From NCBI RefSeq assembly GCF_016125575.1, contig NZ_WGLM01000002.1, forward strand, positions 372,001-436,000: 64,000 nt of DNA, given 5' to 3'. Positions 35,157-44,591 of the stretch are shown here, in pieces. Numbering within the stretch: position 1 is the stretch's first letter; each line of letters opens with the position of its first letter. The DNA comes from Limimaricola sp. GTDB taxonomy: Bacteria > Pseudomonadota > Alphaproteobacteria > Rhodobacterales > Rhodobacteraceae. Both the position numbers and the translations under genes were made by a program. The notes below the pieces were generated by a model that ran no database searches, was not told the DNA's origin, and saw nothing but the letters and a program-made list of their open reading frames with translations.

Positions 35157-36293
35157 ATGACGGACGACGACCTGCTTCAAACGCCGCTGAATGCGCTGCA
35201 CGCCGAACTGGGCGCGCGCATGGTGCCTTTCGCGGGCTACGCGATGCCGGTGCAATACCCGATGGGCGTGTTGCAGGAACACCTGTGGACGCGGGCCAAG
35301 GCGGGGCTGTTCGACGTCTCGCACATGGGCCAGGTGCTGCTGCGCCCCCGCTCGGGCGATGTCGCCGATGCCGCGCGCGCGCTCGAGGCGCTGGTGCCAG
35401 TGGACCTGATGTCGCTTGCGCCGGGGCGGCAACGCTATGCGCTGTTCACCAACGCGGCGGGCGGGATCGAAGACGACCTGATGGTCGTCAACCGCGGGGA
35501 TGACCTGTTCGTGGTGGTCAACGCCGCCTGCAAGGCCGCCGACATCGCCCACATGCAACAACACCTGTCAGAGGCGTGCGACGTGGTCGCGCTGCCCGAA
35601 CGGGCGCTGCTGGCGCTGCAAGGCCCCGCGGCCGAGGCGGTGCTGGAGGCGCTGGTGCCGGGCGTGGCGGGGATGCGGTTCATGGACGTGGGCGTGTTCG
35701 AGGGCAGCCACGGCGCGCTGTGGATCTCGCGCTCGGGCTATACCGGCGAGGATGGGTTCGAGATCTCGGCCCTGGCCGCGCAGGCCGAGGCCCTGGCCCG
35801 GGCGCTGCTGGCGCATCCCGATGTCGCCCCGATCGGCCTTGGCGCGCGCGACAGCCTGCGGCTGGAGGCGGGGCTGTGCCTTTACGGCGCCGATCTCGAT
35901 GCCACGACCTCGCCGGTTGAGGCGTCGCTGACCTGGGCCCTGCAGAAGGCCCGCCGCCCCGGCGGCGCCCGCGCGGGCGGCTATCCGGGCGCCGACAGGA
36001 TCGGGCGGGAACTGGCCGAGGGGCCGGCGCGGCTGCGCGTGGGCCTTCTGCCCGAGGGCCGCGCGCCGATGCGGGCGGGCACCGCGCTTTTCGCGGTCGA
36101 GGCCGGGGGCAGCGCCATTGGCCATGTCACCTCCGGCGGCTTTGGCCCCTCTCTCAACCGGCCTGTCGCGATGGGCTATGTCGCCGCGGACGACGCCGCG
36201 CCAGGCACTCCACTCTGGGGCGAGGTGCGGGGCAAGCGCCTGCCCGTGGCCGTCGTGCCGATGCCGTTTCAACCCACCACCTACAAACGCTGA
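35157..36293 (+). CDS. gcvT: Glycine cleavage system T protein (aminomethyltransferase)
   Basis: A 378-residue tetrahydrofolate-dependent enzyme that releases ammonia and methylene-tetrahydrofolate from the aminomethyl group carried by the H protein. Motifs: LQTPLNALHAELGARMVPFAGYAMPVQY (hallmark RMVPFAGYAMPVQ), GLFDVSHMGQ, YALFTNAAGGIEDDLMV, SRSGYTGEDGFEI, LGARDSLRLEAGLCLYGADLD and, at the end, GHVTSGGFGPSLNRPVAMGYV. The ATG at 35157 follows GGGGAG; an ATG at 35133 in the same frame is less likely. It lies directly behind the glycine riboswitch and 15 bp before gcvH. Confidence 0.96.
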   Translation: MTDDDLLQTPLNALHAELGARMVPFAGYAMPVQYPMGVLQEHLWTRAKAGLFDVSHMGQVLLRPRSGDVADAARALEALVPVDLMSLAPGRQRYALFTNAAGGIEDDLMVVNRGDDLFVVVNAACKAADIAHMQQHLSEACDVVALPERALLALQGPAAEAVLEALVPGVAGMRFMDVGVFEGSHGALWISRSGYTGEDGFEISALAAQAEALARALLAHPDVAPIGLGARDSLRLEAGLCLYGADLDATTSPVEASLTWALQKARRPGGARAGGYPGADRIGRELAEGPARLRVGLLPEGRAPMRAGTALFAVEAGGSAIGHVTSGGFGPSLNRPVAMGYVAADDAAPGTPLWGEVRGKRLPVAVVPMPFQPTTYKR

Positions 36294-36308
36294 TCCACCG
36301 GAGGCAAC

Positions 36309-36671
36309 ATGCTGAAATTCACCGAGGAACATGAATGGCTGCGGGTCGAGGGCGACACCGTCGTCGTCGGCATCACCGAACATGCCGCGACGCAACTGGG
36401 CGACATCGTCTTCGTCGATCTGCCCGAGGAAGGCACGGAGGTGACCAAGGACGACGAGGTCGTCACGATCGAAAGCGTCAAGGCCGCCTCGGACATTCTG
36501 GCGCCGATGGATGGCACCATCGTCGAGGTCAACGACGTGCTGGCCGACAATCCCGCCCTCGTCAACGAGGACCCGCTGGGTGACGGCTGGTTCTTCAAGA
36601 TGGAGATCGAGGACAAGGCGGCGCTGGACGAGTTGATGGATGAGGAAGCCTACCTGAAATACATCGGCTGA
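36309..36671 (+). CDS. gcvH: Glycine cleavage system H protein
   Basis: A 120-residue lipoyl carrier that shuttles the methylamine intermediate between P and T proteins. The lipoylation site is Lys58 in VVTIESVKAASDI, and the N-terminus LKFTEEHEWLRVEGDTVVVGITEHAATQLGD (hallmark EEHEWLR and GITEHAA) and C-terminus LVNEDPLGDGWFFKM are typical. The length is normal for the family. GGAGGCAAC precedes the ATG. It lies 15 bp after gcvT; the 96-bp gap to gcvP holds a hairpin and a repeat element. Confidence 0.97.
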   Translation: MLKFTEEHEWLRVEGDTVVVGITEHAATQLGDIVFVDLPEEGTEVTKDDEVVTIESVKAASDILAPMDGTIVEVNDVLADNPALVNEDPLGDGWFFKMEIEDKAALDELMDEEAYLKYIG

Positions 36672-36677
36672 GGGCGG

Positions 36678-36736
36678 TCGCCCTCGGGCGGGCCCGAGGG
36701 CGATGCCTCCGGCGGGAGTATTTCGGGCAAGATGAA
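36678..36736 (+). repeat. Hairpin plus conserved repeat segment, copy 1 (gcvH-gcvP gap)
   Basis: A perfect 12-bp GC-rich stem (TCGCCCTCGGGC and its complement, 36678-36703) is followed directly by CCTCCGGCGGGAGTATTTC and GGCAAGATGAA (to 36736). The same hairpin-plus-segment arrangement recurs at 56651-56711, with a different stem sequence but an almost identical segment. It resembles an interspersed repeat element, placed inside the gcv operon between coding regions. It may attenuate or stabilise the gcvTH message. Confidence 0.75.
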
Positions 36737-36767
36737 AGGGCCCGACCGGCCCGCAAGGAGAGGCGCG

Positions 36768-39617
36768 ATGCCGTTCACACCGACCGAATACCTGCCCTAT
36801 GATTTCGCCAATCGCCGCCATATCGGCCCTTCGCCTGCCGAGATGGCCGAGATGCTGAAGGTCATCGGCGCCGAGAGCCTTGATGCGCTGATCGACGCCA
36901 CGGTGCCCGAAAGCATCCGCCAAGCCGACCCGCTGGATTTCGGCAAGCCGAAATCCGAGGGCGAACTGCTGAACCTGATGGAGCGGGTGGCGGGCCGCAA
37001 CAAGGTGCTGACCAGCCTGATCGGGCAGGGGTTCTACGGCACCGTCACCCCGCCCGCGATCCAGCGCAACATCCTCGAAAACCCGGCCTGGTACACCGCC
37101 TACACGCCCTACCAGCCCGAGATCAGCCAGGGCCGGCTGGAGGCGCTGCTGAACTACCAGACGATGATCTGTGACCTGACCGGGCTGGAGATTGCCAATG
37201 CCAGCCTGCTCGACGAGGCGACGGCCTGCGCCGAGGCGATGACGATGGCCGAGCGGGTGGCCAAATCGAAGGCGTGCGCCTTCTTCGTCGATCATCACTG
37301 CCACCCGCAGAACATCGCCGTGATGCAGACCCGCGCCGCACCGCTGGGGATCGAGGTGATCGTCGGCGACCCGGCCGAGATGGAGCCGGAGAAGGTCTTC
37401 GGCGCGATCTTCCAGTACCCGGGCACCTACGGCCATCTGCACGACTTCACCGCGCCGATCGCCGCGCTGCATGCGGCCGGCGCCATCGCGGTGATGGCGG
37501 CCGATCCGCTGGCGCTGACGCTGCTGAAGGAACCGGGCGCGATGGGCGCCGACATCGCCGTTGGTTCGACCCAGCGGTTCGGCGTGCCGCTGGGCTATGG
37601 CGGGCCGCATGCCGCCTATTTCGCCTGCAAGGACGCCTATAAGCGCGCGATGCCGGGCCGCATCGTGGGCGTCAGCATCGACAGTCACGGGCATCAGGCC
37701 TTCCGGCTGTCGCTTCAGACGCGCGAACAGCATATCCGGCGCGAGAAGGCCACGTCGAACGTCTGCACCGCGCAGGCGCTGCTGGCGGTGATGGCCTCGA
37801 TGTATGCCGTGTTCCACGGGCCTGTCGGCCTGAAGGCCATTGCCCAGCGCATCCACCGCAAGACGGTACGGTTGGCCCGCGGGCTGGAGGCGGCGGGGTT
37901 CACCGTGGAACCGGACGCCTTCTTCGACACGATCACCGTCGATGTCGGCCCCCTGCAGGGCGCGGTGATGCAACTGGCCGTCGAAAACGGCATCAACCTG
38001 CGCAAGGTGGGCAGCACAAGGGTGGGCATCAGCCTGGACGAGCGGACGCGCCGTTCGACCATCGAGGCGGTCTGGCGCGCCTTCGGCATCGACCGCAAGG
38101 ACGACGACCTGACCCATCGCTACCGCATCCCCGAGGCGCTGAACCGCGAGAGCGATTACCTGACCCACCCGATCTTCCACATGAACCGGGCCGAGACCGA
38201 GATGATGCGCTACATGCGCCGCCTGTCGGACCGCGACTTGGCGCTGGACCGCGCGATGATCCCGCTGGGCTCCTGCACGATGAAGCTGAACGCGGCGGCC
38301 GAGATGATGCCGCTGACATGGCCCGCCTTCTCGATGATCCATCCCTTCGTGCCTCTGGATCAGGCGGGGGGCTATCAGGACATGATCGCGGACCTGTCGG
38401 CAAAGCTCTGCACGATCACCGGCTATGACGCCATCTCGATGCAGCCCAACTCGGGTGCGCAGGGCGAATATGCGGGCCTGCTGACCATCATGGCCTGGCA
38501 CAAGTCGCGCGGCGACACGCAGCGCCGGGTCTGCCTGATCCCGGTCTCGGCCCACGGCACCAACCCCGCCAGCGCGCAGATGGCAGGGATGGACGTCGTG
38601 GTGGTGGGGCTGGCCGATGACGGCGACATCGACCTGGCCGAGTTTCGCGCCAAGGCCGCCGCCGCGGGCGACAGGCTGGCCGCCTGCATGATCACTTATC
38701 CCAGCACGCATGGTGTCTTCGAGGAAACGGTGCGCGAGGTCTGCGCGATCACGCATGAATTTGGCGGGCAGGTCTATATCGACGGGGCCAACATGAACGC
38801 CATGGTCGGCCTGTCGAAACCGGCCGAGATCGGCGGCGATGTGAGCCACCTCAACCTGCACAAGACCTTCGCCATTCCGCATGGCGGCGGCGGCCCCGGC
38901 ATGGGGCCGATCGGGGTGAAGGCGCACCTAGTGCCGCACCTGCCGGGCCACCCCGAAACCGGCGGCGCCGAGGGGCCGGTTTCCGCGGCACCCTGGGGCT
39001 CGGCCTCGATCCTGCTGATCTCTTGGGCCTATATCCAGATGATGGGCGGGGCCGGGCTGACGCAGGCCACCAAGGTGGCGATCCTGAACGCCAATTACAT
39101 CGCGCGGCGGCTGGAGGGCGCGTTCGACGTGCTGTTCAAGGGGCGCACGGGGCATGTGGCGCATGAATGCATCCTTGATACCCGCCCCTTTGCCGAAACT
39201 GCGGGCGTCACCGTGGACGACATCGCCAAGCGCCTGATCGACAACGGCTTTCACGCGCCGACGATGAGCTGGCCGGTGGCCGGCACGCTGATGGTTGAGC
39301 CCACAGAATCCGAGACAAAGGCCGAGCTGGACCGGTTCTGCGACGCGATGCTCGATATCCGGCGCGAGATCGGGCGGGTGGAAGCGGGCGACTGGCCGCG
39401 CGACAACAACCCGCTGAAGAACGCGCCGCATACGGTCGAGGATCTGGTCAGCGACTGGGACCGTCCCTACAGCCGCGAAGAGGCGTGCTTTCCCAAGGGG
39501 TCTTTCCGGGTGGACAAGTACTGGGCGCCGGTCAACCGGGTGGACAATGTCTATGGTGACCGTCACCTTGTCTGCATCTGCCCGCCGCTGGAAAGCTATG
39601 CGGAGGCAGCCGAATAA
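36768..39617 (+). CDS. gcvP: Glycine dehydrogenase (decarboxylating), P protein
   Basis: A 949-residue pyridoxal-phosphate enzyme that decarboxylates glycine and transfers the methylamine to lipoyl-GcvH. The cofactor lysine is Lys699 in [17 protein letters not shown]. Other blocks: [18 protein letters not shown] at the start, [47 protein letters not shown] (hallmark [12 protein letters not shown]) and [12 protein letters not shown]. This is the single-chain form, not the two-subunit form. Start at 36768 (GCAAGGAGAGGCGCG). It follows gcvH across the repeat element and completes the operon; no lipoamide dehydrogenase gene is in the window. Confidence 0.97.
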   Translation: MPFTPTEYLPYDFANRRHIGPSPAEMAEMLKVIGAESLDALIDATVPESIRQADPLDFGKPKSEGELLNLMERVAGRNKVLTSLIGQGFYGTVTPPAIQRNILENPAWYTAYTPYQPEISQGRLEALLNYQTMICDLTGLEIANASLLDEATACAEAMTMAERVAKSKACAFFVDHHCHPQNIAVMQTRAAPLGIEVIVGDPAEMEPEKVFGAIFQYPGTYGHLHDFTAPIAALHAAGAIAVMAADPLALTLLKEPGAMGADIAVGSTQRFGVPLGYGGPHAAYFACKDAYKRAMPGRIVGVSIDSHGHQAFRLSLQTREQHIRREKATSNVCTAQALLAVMASMYAVFHGPVGLKAIAQRIHRKTVRLARGLEAAGFTVEPDAFFDTITVDVGPLQGAVMQLAVENGINLRKVGSTRVGISLDERTRRSTIEAVWRAFGIDRKDDDLTHRYRIPEALNRESDYLTHPIFHMNRAETEMMRYMRRLSDRDLALDRAMIPLGSCTMKLNAAAEMMPLTWPAFSMIHPFVPLDQAGGYQDMIADLSAKLCTITGYDAISMQPNSGAQGEYAGLLTIMAWHKSRGDTQRRVCLIPVSAHGTNPASAQMAGMDVVVVGLADDGDIDLAEFRAKAAAAGDRLAACMITYPSTHGVFEETVREVCAITHEFGGQVYIDGANMNAMVGLSKPAEIGGDVSHLNLHKTFAIPHGGGGPGMGPIGVKAHLVPHLPGHPETGGAEGPVSAAPWGSASILLISWAYIQMMGGAGLTQATKVAILNANYIARRLEGAFDVLFKGRTGHVAHECILDTRPFAETAGVTVDDIAKRLIDNGFHAPTMSWPVAGTLMVEPTESETKAELDRFCDAMLDIRREIGRVEAGDWPRDNNPLKNAPHTVEDLVSDWDRPYSREEACFPKGSFRVDKYWAPVNRVDNVYGDRHLVCICPPLESYAEAAE

Positions 39618-39641
39618 CGACGAGCCGGACCGGAGGACATG

Positions 39642-41093
39642 ATGACCAGGCACGAGCGCAACTATATCGCCGGGGACTGGCTGGACGGGGACGAGCCCAT
39701 CGCCAACATCAACCCTTCCGACACGTCCGACATCATCGGCCATTATGCACAGGCGACGTCGGCGCAACTGGATGATGCGCTGGAGGCAGCGCGGCAGGCC
39801 CAGAAGGCATGGGCGGCCACCGGGCTGGAGCGGCGGCAATCGGTGCTGATGGCCATTGGCAACGAGCTGATGGAACGGGCGGCCGAACTGGGCGAGCTAC
39901 TGAGCCGCGAAGAGGGCAAACCGTTGGTCGAGGGCAAGGGCGAGGTCTTCCGCGCCGGCCAGTTCTTTACCTACTACGCCGCCGAGGTGCTACGGCAGTT
40001 GGGCGAGAACGCCGATTCGGTCCGCGCCGGTGTTGAAGTGGATGTCCGACGCGAGCCGGTGGGCGTGGTGGCCATCATCAGCCCGTGGAACTTCCCCACC
40101 GCCACGGCCAGCTGGAAGATCGCCCCGGCGCTGGCCTTCGGCAATGCTGTGCTGTGGAAACCGGCGAACCTGACGCCGGCCAGCGCCGTTGCGCTGACCG
40201 AGATCATCAGCCGGCAGGACATTCCCAAGGGCCTTTTCAACCTTGTCATGGGGACCGGTCACGCGGTGGGCCAGCGCCTTGTCGAAAGCCGCGCCATCAA
40301 TGCGATCAGCTTCACCGGTTCGGTTCCAGTGGGTCGCGGCATCGCTGCTGCCGCCGCGCCGAACTTTACCAAGGTGCAGCTTGAGATGGGGTCGAAGAAC
40401 GCGATGGTCGTGATGGATGACGCCGATCTTGACCTGGCCGTTGCGCATTCGCTGAACGGGGCCTTCGGGGGCACGGGGCAGAAATGCACCGCCTCGTCGC
40501 GACTGGTGGTGCATGAAAAGGTGCATGACGCCTTCGTCGAGCGGCTGGTGGCCAGCGCGCGCGACCTGCGGGTGGGCCACGCCCTGCACGAATCGACGCA
40601 GATCGGCCCGGTCGCCAGCGCGGGCCAGTTGGCCGAGAACCTCGACTGGGTGGAAAAGGGCCGGGCCGAGGGCGCGGAACTGGCCTGCGGTGGCGAAAGG
40701 CTCAACCGCGATACCGAAGGCTATTACATGGCGCCGGGCGTTTTCGTGAACACCACCAACGCGATGCAGATCAACCGTGAGGAAATGTTCGCGCCGCTGG
40801 CCGCCGTCATCAAGGTGGGAAGCTATGGCGAGGCGCTTTCGGTGGTCAACGACACGCGCTTTGGCCTGACTTCGGGCATCATGACGCGCAGCCTCGCCCG
40901 CGCGTCGCATTTCCGCCGCAACGCCGCCACCGGCTGCGTCATGGTTAACCTGCCGACAGCCGGCACCGATTACCACGTTCCCTTCGGCGGGCGCGGCGAA
41001 AGTTCTTATGGCCCGCGCGAACAGGGGCGCTGGGCGGTCGATTTCTATACCACGGTCAAGACGACCTATTCTTTCGCAGGCAGCCCGGAATGA
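39642..41093 (+). CDS. NAD(P)+-dependent aldehyde dehydrogenase
   Basis: A 483-residue aldehyde dehydrogenase that oxidises an aldehyde to an acid. The catalytic cysteine is in FGGTGQKCTASSRL (about 280-293), the glutamate in QLEMGSKNAMVV (about 246-257), and the cofactor region is ISPWNFPTATASWKIAPALAFGN (hallmark SPWNFP, about 147-152). It resembles the 2,5-dioxovalerate / ketoglutarate-semialdehyde branch, but this is not decisive. The second of two adjacent ATGs (39642) is best spaced from GGAGG. It starts 24 bp after gcvP and is the first of four genes joined by ATGA overlaps. Confidence 0.92.
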   Translation: MTRHERNYIAGDWLDGDEPIANINPSDTSDIIGHYAQATSAQLDDALEAARQAQKAWAATGLERRQSVLMAIGNELMERAAELGELLSREEGKPLVEGKGEVFRAGQFFTYYAAEVLRQLGENADSVRAGVEVDVRREPVGVVAIISPWNFPTATASWKIAPALAFGNAVLWKPANLTPASAVALTEIISRQDIPKGLFNLVMGTGHAVGQRLVESRAINAISFTGSVPVGRGIAAAAAPNFTKVQLEMGSKNAMVVMDDADLDLAVAHSLNGAFGGTGQKCTASSRLVVHEKVHDAFVERLVASARDLRVGHALHESTQIGPVASAGQLAENLDWVEKGRAEGAELACGGERLNRDTEGYYMAPGVFVNTTNAMQINREEMFAPLAAVIKVGSYGEALSVVNDTRFGLTSGIMTRSLARASHFRRNAATGCVMVNLPTAGTDYHVPFGGRGESSYGPREQGRWAVDFYTTVKTTYSFAGSPE

Positions 41094-42070
41094 ACTTTCG
41101 CATCGACAACCTGCAATACGCCAACTGGTCGGAGAAGATCTTCCGCCAGATGCGGGCAGGGGGCCTCGATGCCGTTCATGTCACCATCGCCTACCACGAA
41201 ACCTTCCGCGAGACGGTGCTGCAACTGGAGGCGTGGAACCGCTGGTTCGAACGTTTCCCCGACCTGATCTTTCAGGGCTTCACCGCCGCTGACGTGGCCC
41301 ATGCCAAGGACACCGGGCGCACGGCCATCTTCATGGGATTTCAGAACCCAAGCCCGATCGAGGACGATATCGGGCTTGTCGAGGTCTGGCACCGGTTAGG
41401 CGTGCGCTTCATGCAACTGACCTACAACAACCAGTCGCTGCTGGCGACGGGCTGTTACGAAGATCACGACACTGGCCTCACGCGGATGGGCAAACAGGTG
41501 GTGGCAGAGATGAACCGTGTCGGCATGGTCATCGACATGAGCCATTCCGCCGAACGTTCCACGCTGGAGGCGATCGAGCATTCGAGCCGGCCGATCGCCA
41601 TTACCCATGCCAATCCGCATGTCTGGGCGCCCGCCCTGCGCAACAAGTCCGATACGGTGATCCGCGCGCTTGGCAAAAGCGGCGGGATGCTGGGCTTCTC
41701 GCTTTACCCCCATCACCTGAAGGGCAAATCTGCCTGCACCTTGCAGGATTTCTGCGAGATGGTCGCGCGCACCGCCGAGATGATGGGGCCCGAGCATGTT
41801 GGCATCGGCTCGGACCTTTGCCAGGATCAGCCTGACAGCGTGGTCGAATGGATGCGCACCGGCCGCTGGACCAAGCAGGTGGATTATGGCGAGGGGTCTG
41901 CCGCAGCGCCCGGTTTTCCGCCGATGCCCAGCTGGTTCCGCGACAACCGTGATTTTCCCAATCTTGAAAAAGGGTTGCGCGCGACGGGGCTGAACCCCAA
42001 GGAAATCGCCGGCATCATGGGCAACAACTGGGCGCGTTTCTACGAGGTCAGTTTCGGAGGCCAGGCATGA
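41090..42070 (+). CDS. M19 dipeptidase-like protein with altered metal site
   Basis: A 326-residue amidohydrolase-fold protein of the M19 group. It keeps VIDMSHSAERS, ITHANPHVWAPALRNKSD and GSDLCQDQ. The first metal motif HxD is absent: the start reads RIDNLQYANWSEKIFRQM where M19 enzymes have DGHND, and the bridging-glutamate region reads MGFQNPSPIEDD. It may have another metal site, a different reaction, or none. From memory, M19-like genes also occur beside dimethylglycine genes in pseudomonads, which would fit this neighbourhood. It overlaps the aldehyde dehydrogenase and the next gene by ATGA. Confidence 0.82.
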   Translation: MNFRIDNLQYANWSEKIFRQMRAGGLDAVHVTIAYHETFRETVLQLEAWNRWFERFPDLIFQGFTAADVAHAKDTGRTAIFMGFQNPSPIEDDIGLVEVWHRLGVRFMQLTYNNQSLLATGCYEDHDTGLTRMGKQVVAEMNRVGMVIDMSHSAERSTLEAIEHSSRPIAITHANPHVWAPALRNKSDTVIRALGKSGGMLGFSLYPHHLKGKSACTLQDFCEMVARTAEMMGPEHVGIGSDLCQDQPDSVVEWMRTGRWTKQVDYGEGSAAAPGFPPMPSWFRDNRDFPNLEKGLRATGLNPKEIAGIMGNNWARFYEVSFGGQA

Positions 42071-43761
42071 CCGATCCCGCAGCGCAGACTGCACCTGACA
42101 TTGTCCCGCGTCCACCCGCACAGGTGATGCGGCTGGCCCGGCTGGGCGCGTTCCACCAGCATCGCCTGTCCTTCCTGCGCATCCTGCTGCGCCGCGCCAA
42201 GGCCGAAAGCTGGCGCTATGATCGCCGGGTGTTCGACGTCGATGCGCGCGGCGTGGGCCACGCGGTGCTGAGCATGCACACGCCCAAACATGTCTATAGC
42301 CTTGTCGCCTTTGCCCATGATCTGCCGCCTGAGATGCGCTCGGACCGGGTGATCGCGACCGCATGGGACGCCACCTTCGCCTTGTTCGACGGCCTCCCGA
42401 CCGAGGCTGAAATTGCCGACCTGCGCGCCAACATCCCGCTGCAGGAAGCCGGGCGCGTCGGGCCCAAGGTGCTGTCGGTCAGTCGCGCCAACCGTTCCGT
42501 GCGGCTTTGGGATTACGTGGTGGGGTGCCTTGCCGCCGGACATCAGCCCGACGCTGAGCGGATCGAGGAGGTGGGCTACCTGATGCGCACCACGGCCGTT
42601 TATGGCTCGGGCAAGCTGGGTGCCGCGGACCGCGAGGCGACTGCCGACCGCCCCGAGTTTCAGCCGCCTTTCCAGATCGAGATGCTGGCGGTCTGGCTGA
42701 TCCGCACCTTCGTGATGGACCTTGTCGAACATATGGCGCGGGCGACATCGCCGCAGGCCGTCCCGCTTGATCCCGCGTTGCGCCGCCGCTTCGGCATCGG
42801 CAATTCCACCGGCCTTGGCATGGCGCCCTACCTCATCAATCACCCTGTCCTGCTCAACAACTGGATCGGTGTGCGCGAAGAGGCGCTGGCCCGCGTCCGC
42901 CGGGTGCAAACCGCCACGCCCGAGGCCGCGGCGACCTTCCGCAGCCTTGTCGCCCGAGCCCGGCTGAATGTCGATCTCTGGCGGTCCGCGCATCCGCTGC
43001 AACTGGAGAAACTGGCCGAACTGCGCGCCGATCTCGACCGGCTGCTTGCCCATCTCGACACCGCCGACCTCGTTCATGACGATCCGTGGGACCGCCTCTG
43101 GCGGTGGGCCGAAGAGGCGCTGGGGCTGGAGGGGCAAGAGGCCGTGGTCTCGCTCCTGCTCGAACCTTATGGCGATCTGGTCGACGGGATGGATTGCTGC
43201 ATGGCCGCTGACGAGGCCGCGGCCTTTCGCATCGACGCCACGATGAGCGTTGGCCGCCTCGCCGCGATCCTGCGCGATACCTACGGCTGGGCCCTTGCGA
43301 TCGACTGGGACGCACCACCGGCGCAGGCCCGTGCCTGGTACACCTCGGCCGAAAAGCTGGAACCGCGGCTGGGGGAACGCTGGGCCGAACCTGTCGGCGA
43401 CTACGAACAGCCGCTTTCGCCCGGGCGCGACGCCGCGCGGCTGGCCGCGACGCTTGCCGACTGGTCGGAGGCCGCGAAGGTGGCCGAGGTGCTGCTGCGT
43501 CATCCCGAACACCGCCACATCATCCGCCGTGCGCAGATCGCCGCGCGCCACCCCTATGCCGAGATCCGCGACAACACGATCGGCGCCGAGGTGCTGCCGA
43601 TCGACCTGCTCCGCGCGAAACTGGCCTTCTTCGGCGCGCAGCATTTCGATCCGCGCTCGGACCGTTGGGTGCGTATCAGCCTCTATCCCGGCGCGCCTTT
43701 CCCCGACGAACTGGCCAGCGCCGATCCCGACGACTGGACCTACCCGACGCTACCGGCATGA
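42067..43761 (+). CDS. Uncharacterised conserved-looking 564-residue protein
   Basis: I do not recognise this family. The protein is soluble, without signal peptide or membrane segment, alanine- and arginine-rich and probably helical. Distinct blocks are FHQHRLSFLRILLRRAKAESWRYD (about 28-51; hallmark HRLSFLRILLRRA), PKHVYSLVAFAHDLPPEMRSDRV, VSRANRSVRLWDYVVGCLAAG, PFQIEMLAVWLIRTFVMDLVEHMAR (hallmark QIEMLAVWLIR, about 200) and GNSTGLGMAPYLINHPVLLNNWI (about 240-262). The last blocks look like an active-site or cofactor pocket. It is coupled by ATGA overlaps to the M19-like gene before and DUF3726 after, so it works with them. Confidence 0.85.
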   Translation: MTDPAAQTAPDIVPRPPAQVMRLARLGAFHQHRLSFLRILLRRAKAESWRYDRRVFDVDARGVGHAVLSMHTPKHVYSLVAFAHDLPPEMRSDRVIATAWDATFALFDGLPTEAEIADLRANIPLQEAGRVGPKVLSVSRANRSVRLWDYVVGCLAAGHQPDAERIEEVGYLMRTTAVYGSGKLGAADREATADRPEFQPPFQIEMLAVWLIRTFVMDLVEHMARATSPQAVPLDPALRRRFGIGNSTGLGMAPYLINHPVLLNNWIGVREEALARVRRVQTATPEAAATFRSLVARARLNVDLWRSAHPLQLEKLAELRADLDRLLAHLDTADLVHDDPWDRLWRWAEEALGLEGQEAVVSLLLEPYGDLVDGMDCCMAADEAAAFRIDATMSVGRLAAILRDTYGWALAIDWDAPPAQARAWYTSAEKLEPRLGERWAEPVGDYEQPLSPGRDAARLAATLADWSEAAKVAEVLLRHPEHRHIIRRAQIAARHPYAEIRDNTIGAEVLPIDLLRAKLAFFGAQHFDPRSDRWVRISLYPGAPFPDELASADPDDWTYPTLPA

Positions 43762-44369
43762 GCTGGTCGCTCAACGAGGTAGAGGCGCTGGCGCGCAAGG
43801 CAGCGCGCGGTGCGGGCCTTAGCTGGGGGCTGGCCGAAGAGGCCGGGCGGGCGACACGTTGGCTCATCGCTCATGGCCTGCCGGGCGCCGAGGTCCTTTC
43901 GGCCGCGCTGACCCGCCTCGACGGCCTGCCGCACGACGCGGTGGCCCCACTGGATGGCTGGCAGGCGCGCGACGTGCTTTGCCCGATCACGACAGGTGCC
44001 GCACTGGCAGACCTTGGCGCGGCCGGAGGGGGCGATTTGCGGTTGGGCCCCGTCGCGGGGCCCCTGCTGCTGCTGCCGTTCATTGCGCCCCATGTCGTGA
44101 CGCTGTCGTGGGATGGCGTGCGGCTGGGCATGCGCGATGAGGCGGTGATCCTTGGCGGTGCCCCCGATGGCGTGCGCGCGGCGATCGCCCAAAGCGTTCG
44201 GATCGAGACCGGACCGGCCGAAGGTCGTGCGCTGCCATTGCAAGACCGCGCAGAACTGGATGCCGAGACGGTCAGCCGTCTCGATGCCTTCGCGCAGCGC
44301 ACCTATGCTCCCGCGACCGAGGCAAGCCGCATTGCCGGGGCCGGCGCGGGACTGGCCGATAACGACTAG
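43758..44369 (+). CDS. DUF3726 domain-containing protein
   Basis: A 203-residue soluble protein. The beginning (SLNEVEALARKAARGAGLSWGLAEEAGRATRWL; hallmark GLSWGLAEEAGRA) fits DUF3726, a family without known function. The rest alternates small hydrophobic strands and loops and ends in an alanine/glycine-rich tail. The ATG at 43758 overlaps the preceding stop (ATGA), which is why I rejected a longer frame upstream. It ends the four-gene unit that starts with the aldehyde dehydrogenase. A gap of 220 bp precedes the protease gene. Confidence 0.82.
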   Translation: MSWSLNEVEALARKAARGAGLSWGLAEEAGRATRWLIAHGLPGAEVLSAALTRLDGLPHDAVAPLDGWQARDVLCPITTGAALADLGAAGGGDLRLGPVAGPLLLLPFIAPHVVTLSWDGVRLGMRDEAVILGGAPDGVRAAIAQSVRIETGPAEGRALPLQDRAELDAETVSRLDAFAQRTYAPATEASRIAGAGAGLADND

Positions 44370-44591
44370 GCCAGCACGCGCCGCGCGGCTCTTTTCACGG
44401 CGGCCCGCACGGCGACGCACATTGGCGTGACAAGCGTTACACCCCCCCTCACCTCGGCGATGTCCTGCCCATATCAAGAGGCAACGGCGCCCCGGTCCCA
44501 AGGCGAGACAGGATCGGCGCGCGCCGGCCGAGGTTGCGCGTGCACCGCGCGTCCTCATTCCAAGGGAACCCGTCTCGCTGGACAAAACGAC

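Noticed and set aside
35568-38927. A 1119-codon open frame on the minus strand opposite gcvT, gcvH and gcvP
   Set aside because: It covers three well-identified glycine cleavage genes, is rich in Arg/His/Ala/Gly as expected of a GC-rich complementary frame, and shows no domain.
44569-44591. GGAACC followed by AACG-like bases before the Deg protease gene, resembling an extracytoplasmic-stress sigma promoter
   Set aside because: The spacing would leave no room for a leader and ribosome binding site, and the -10 element does not match well.
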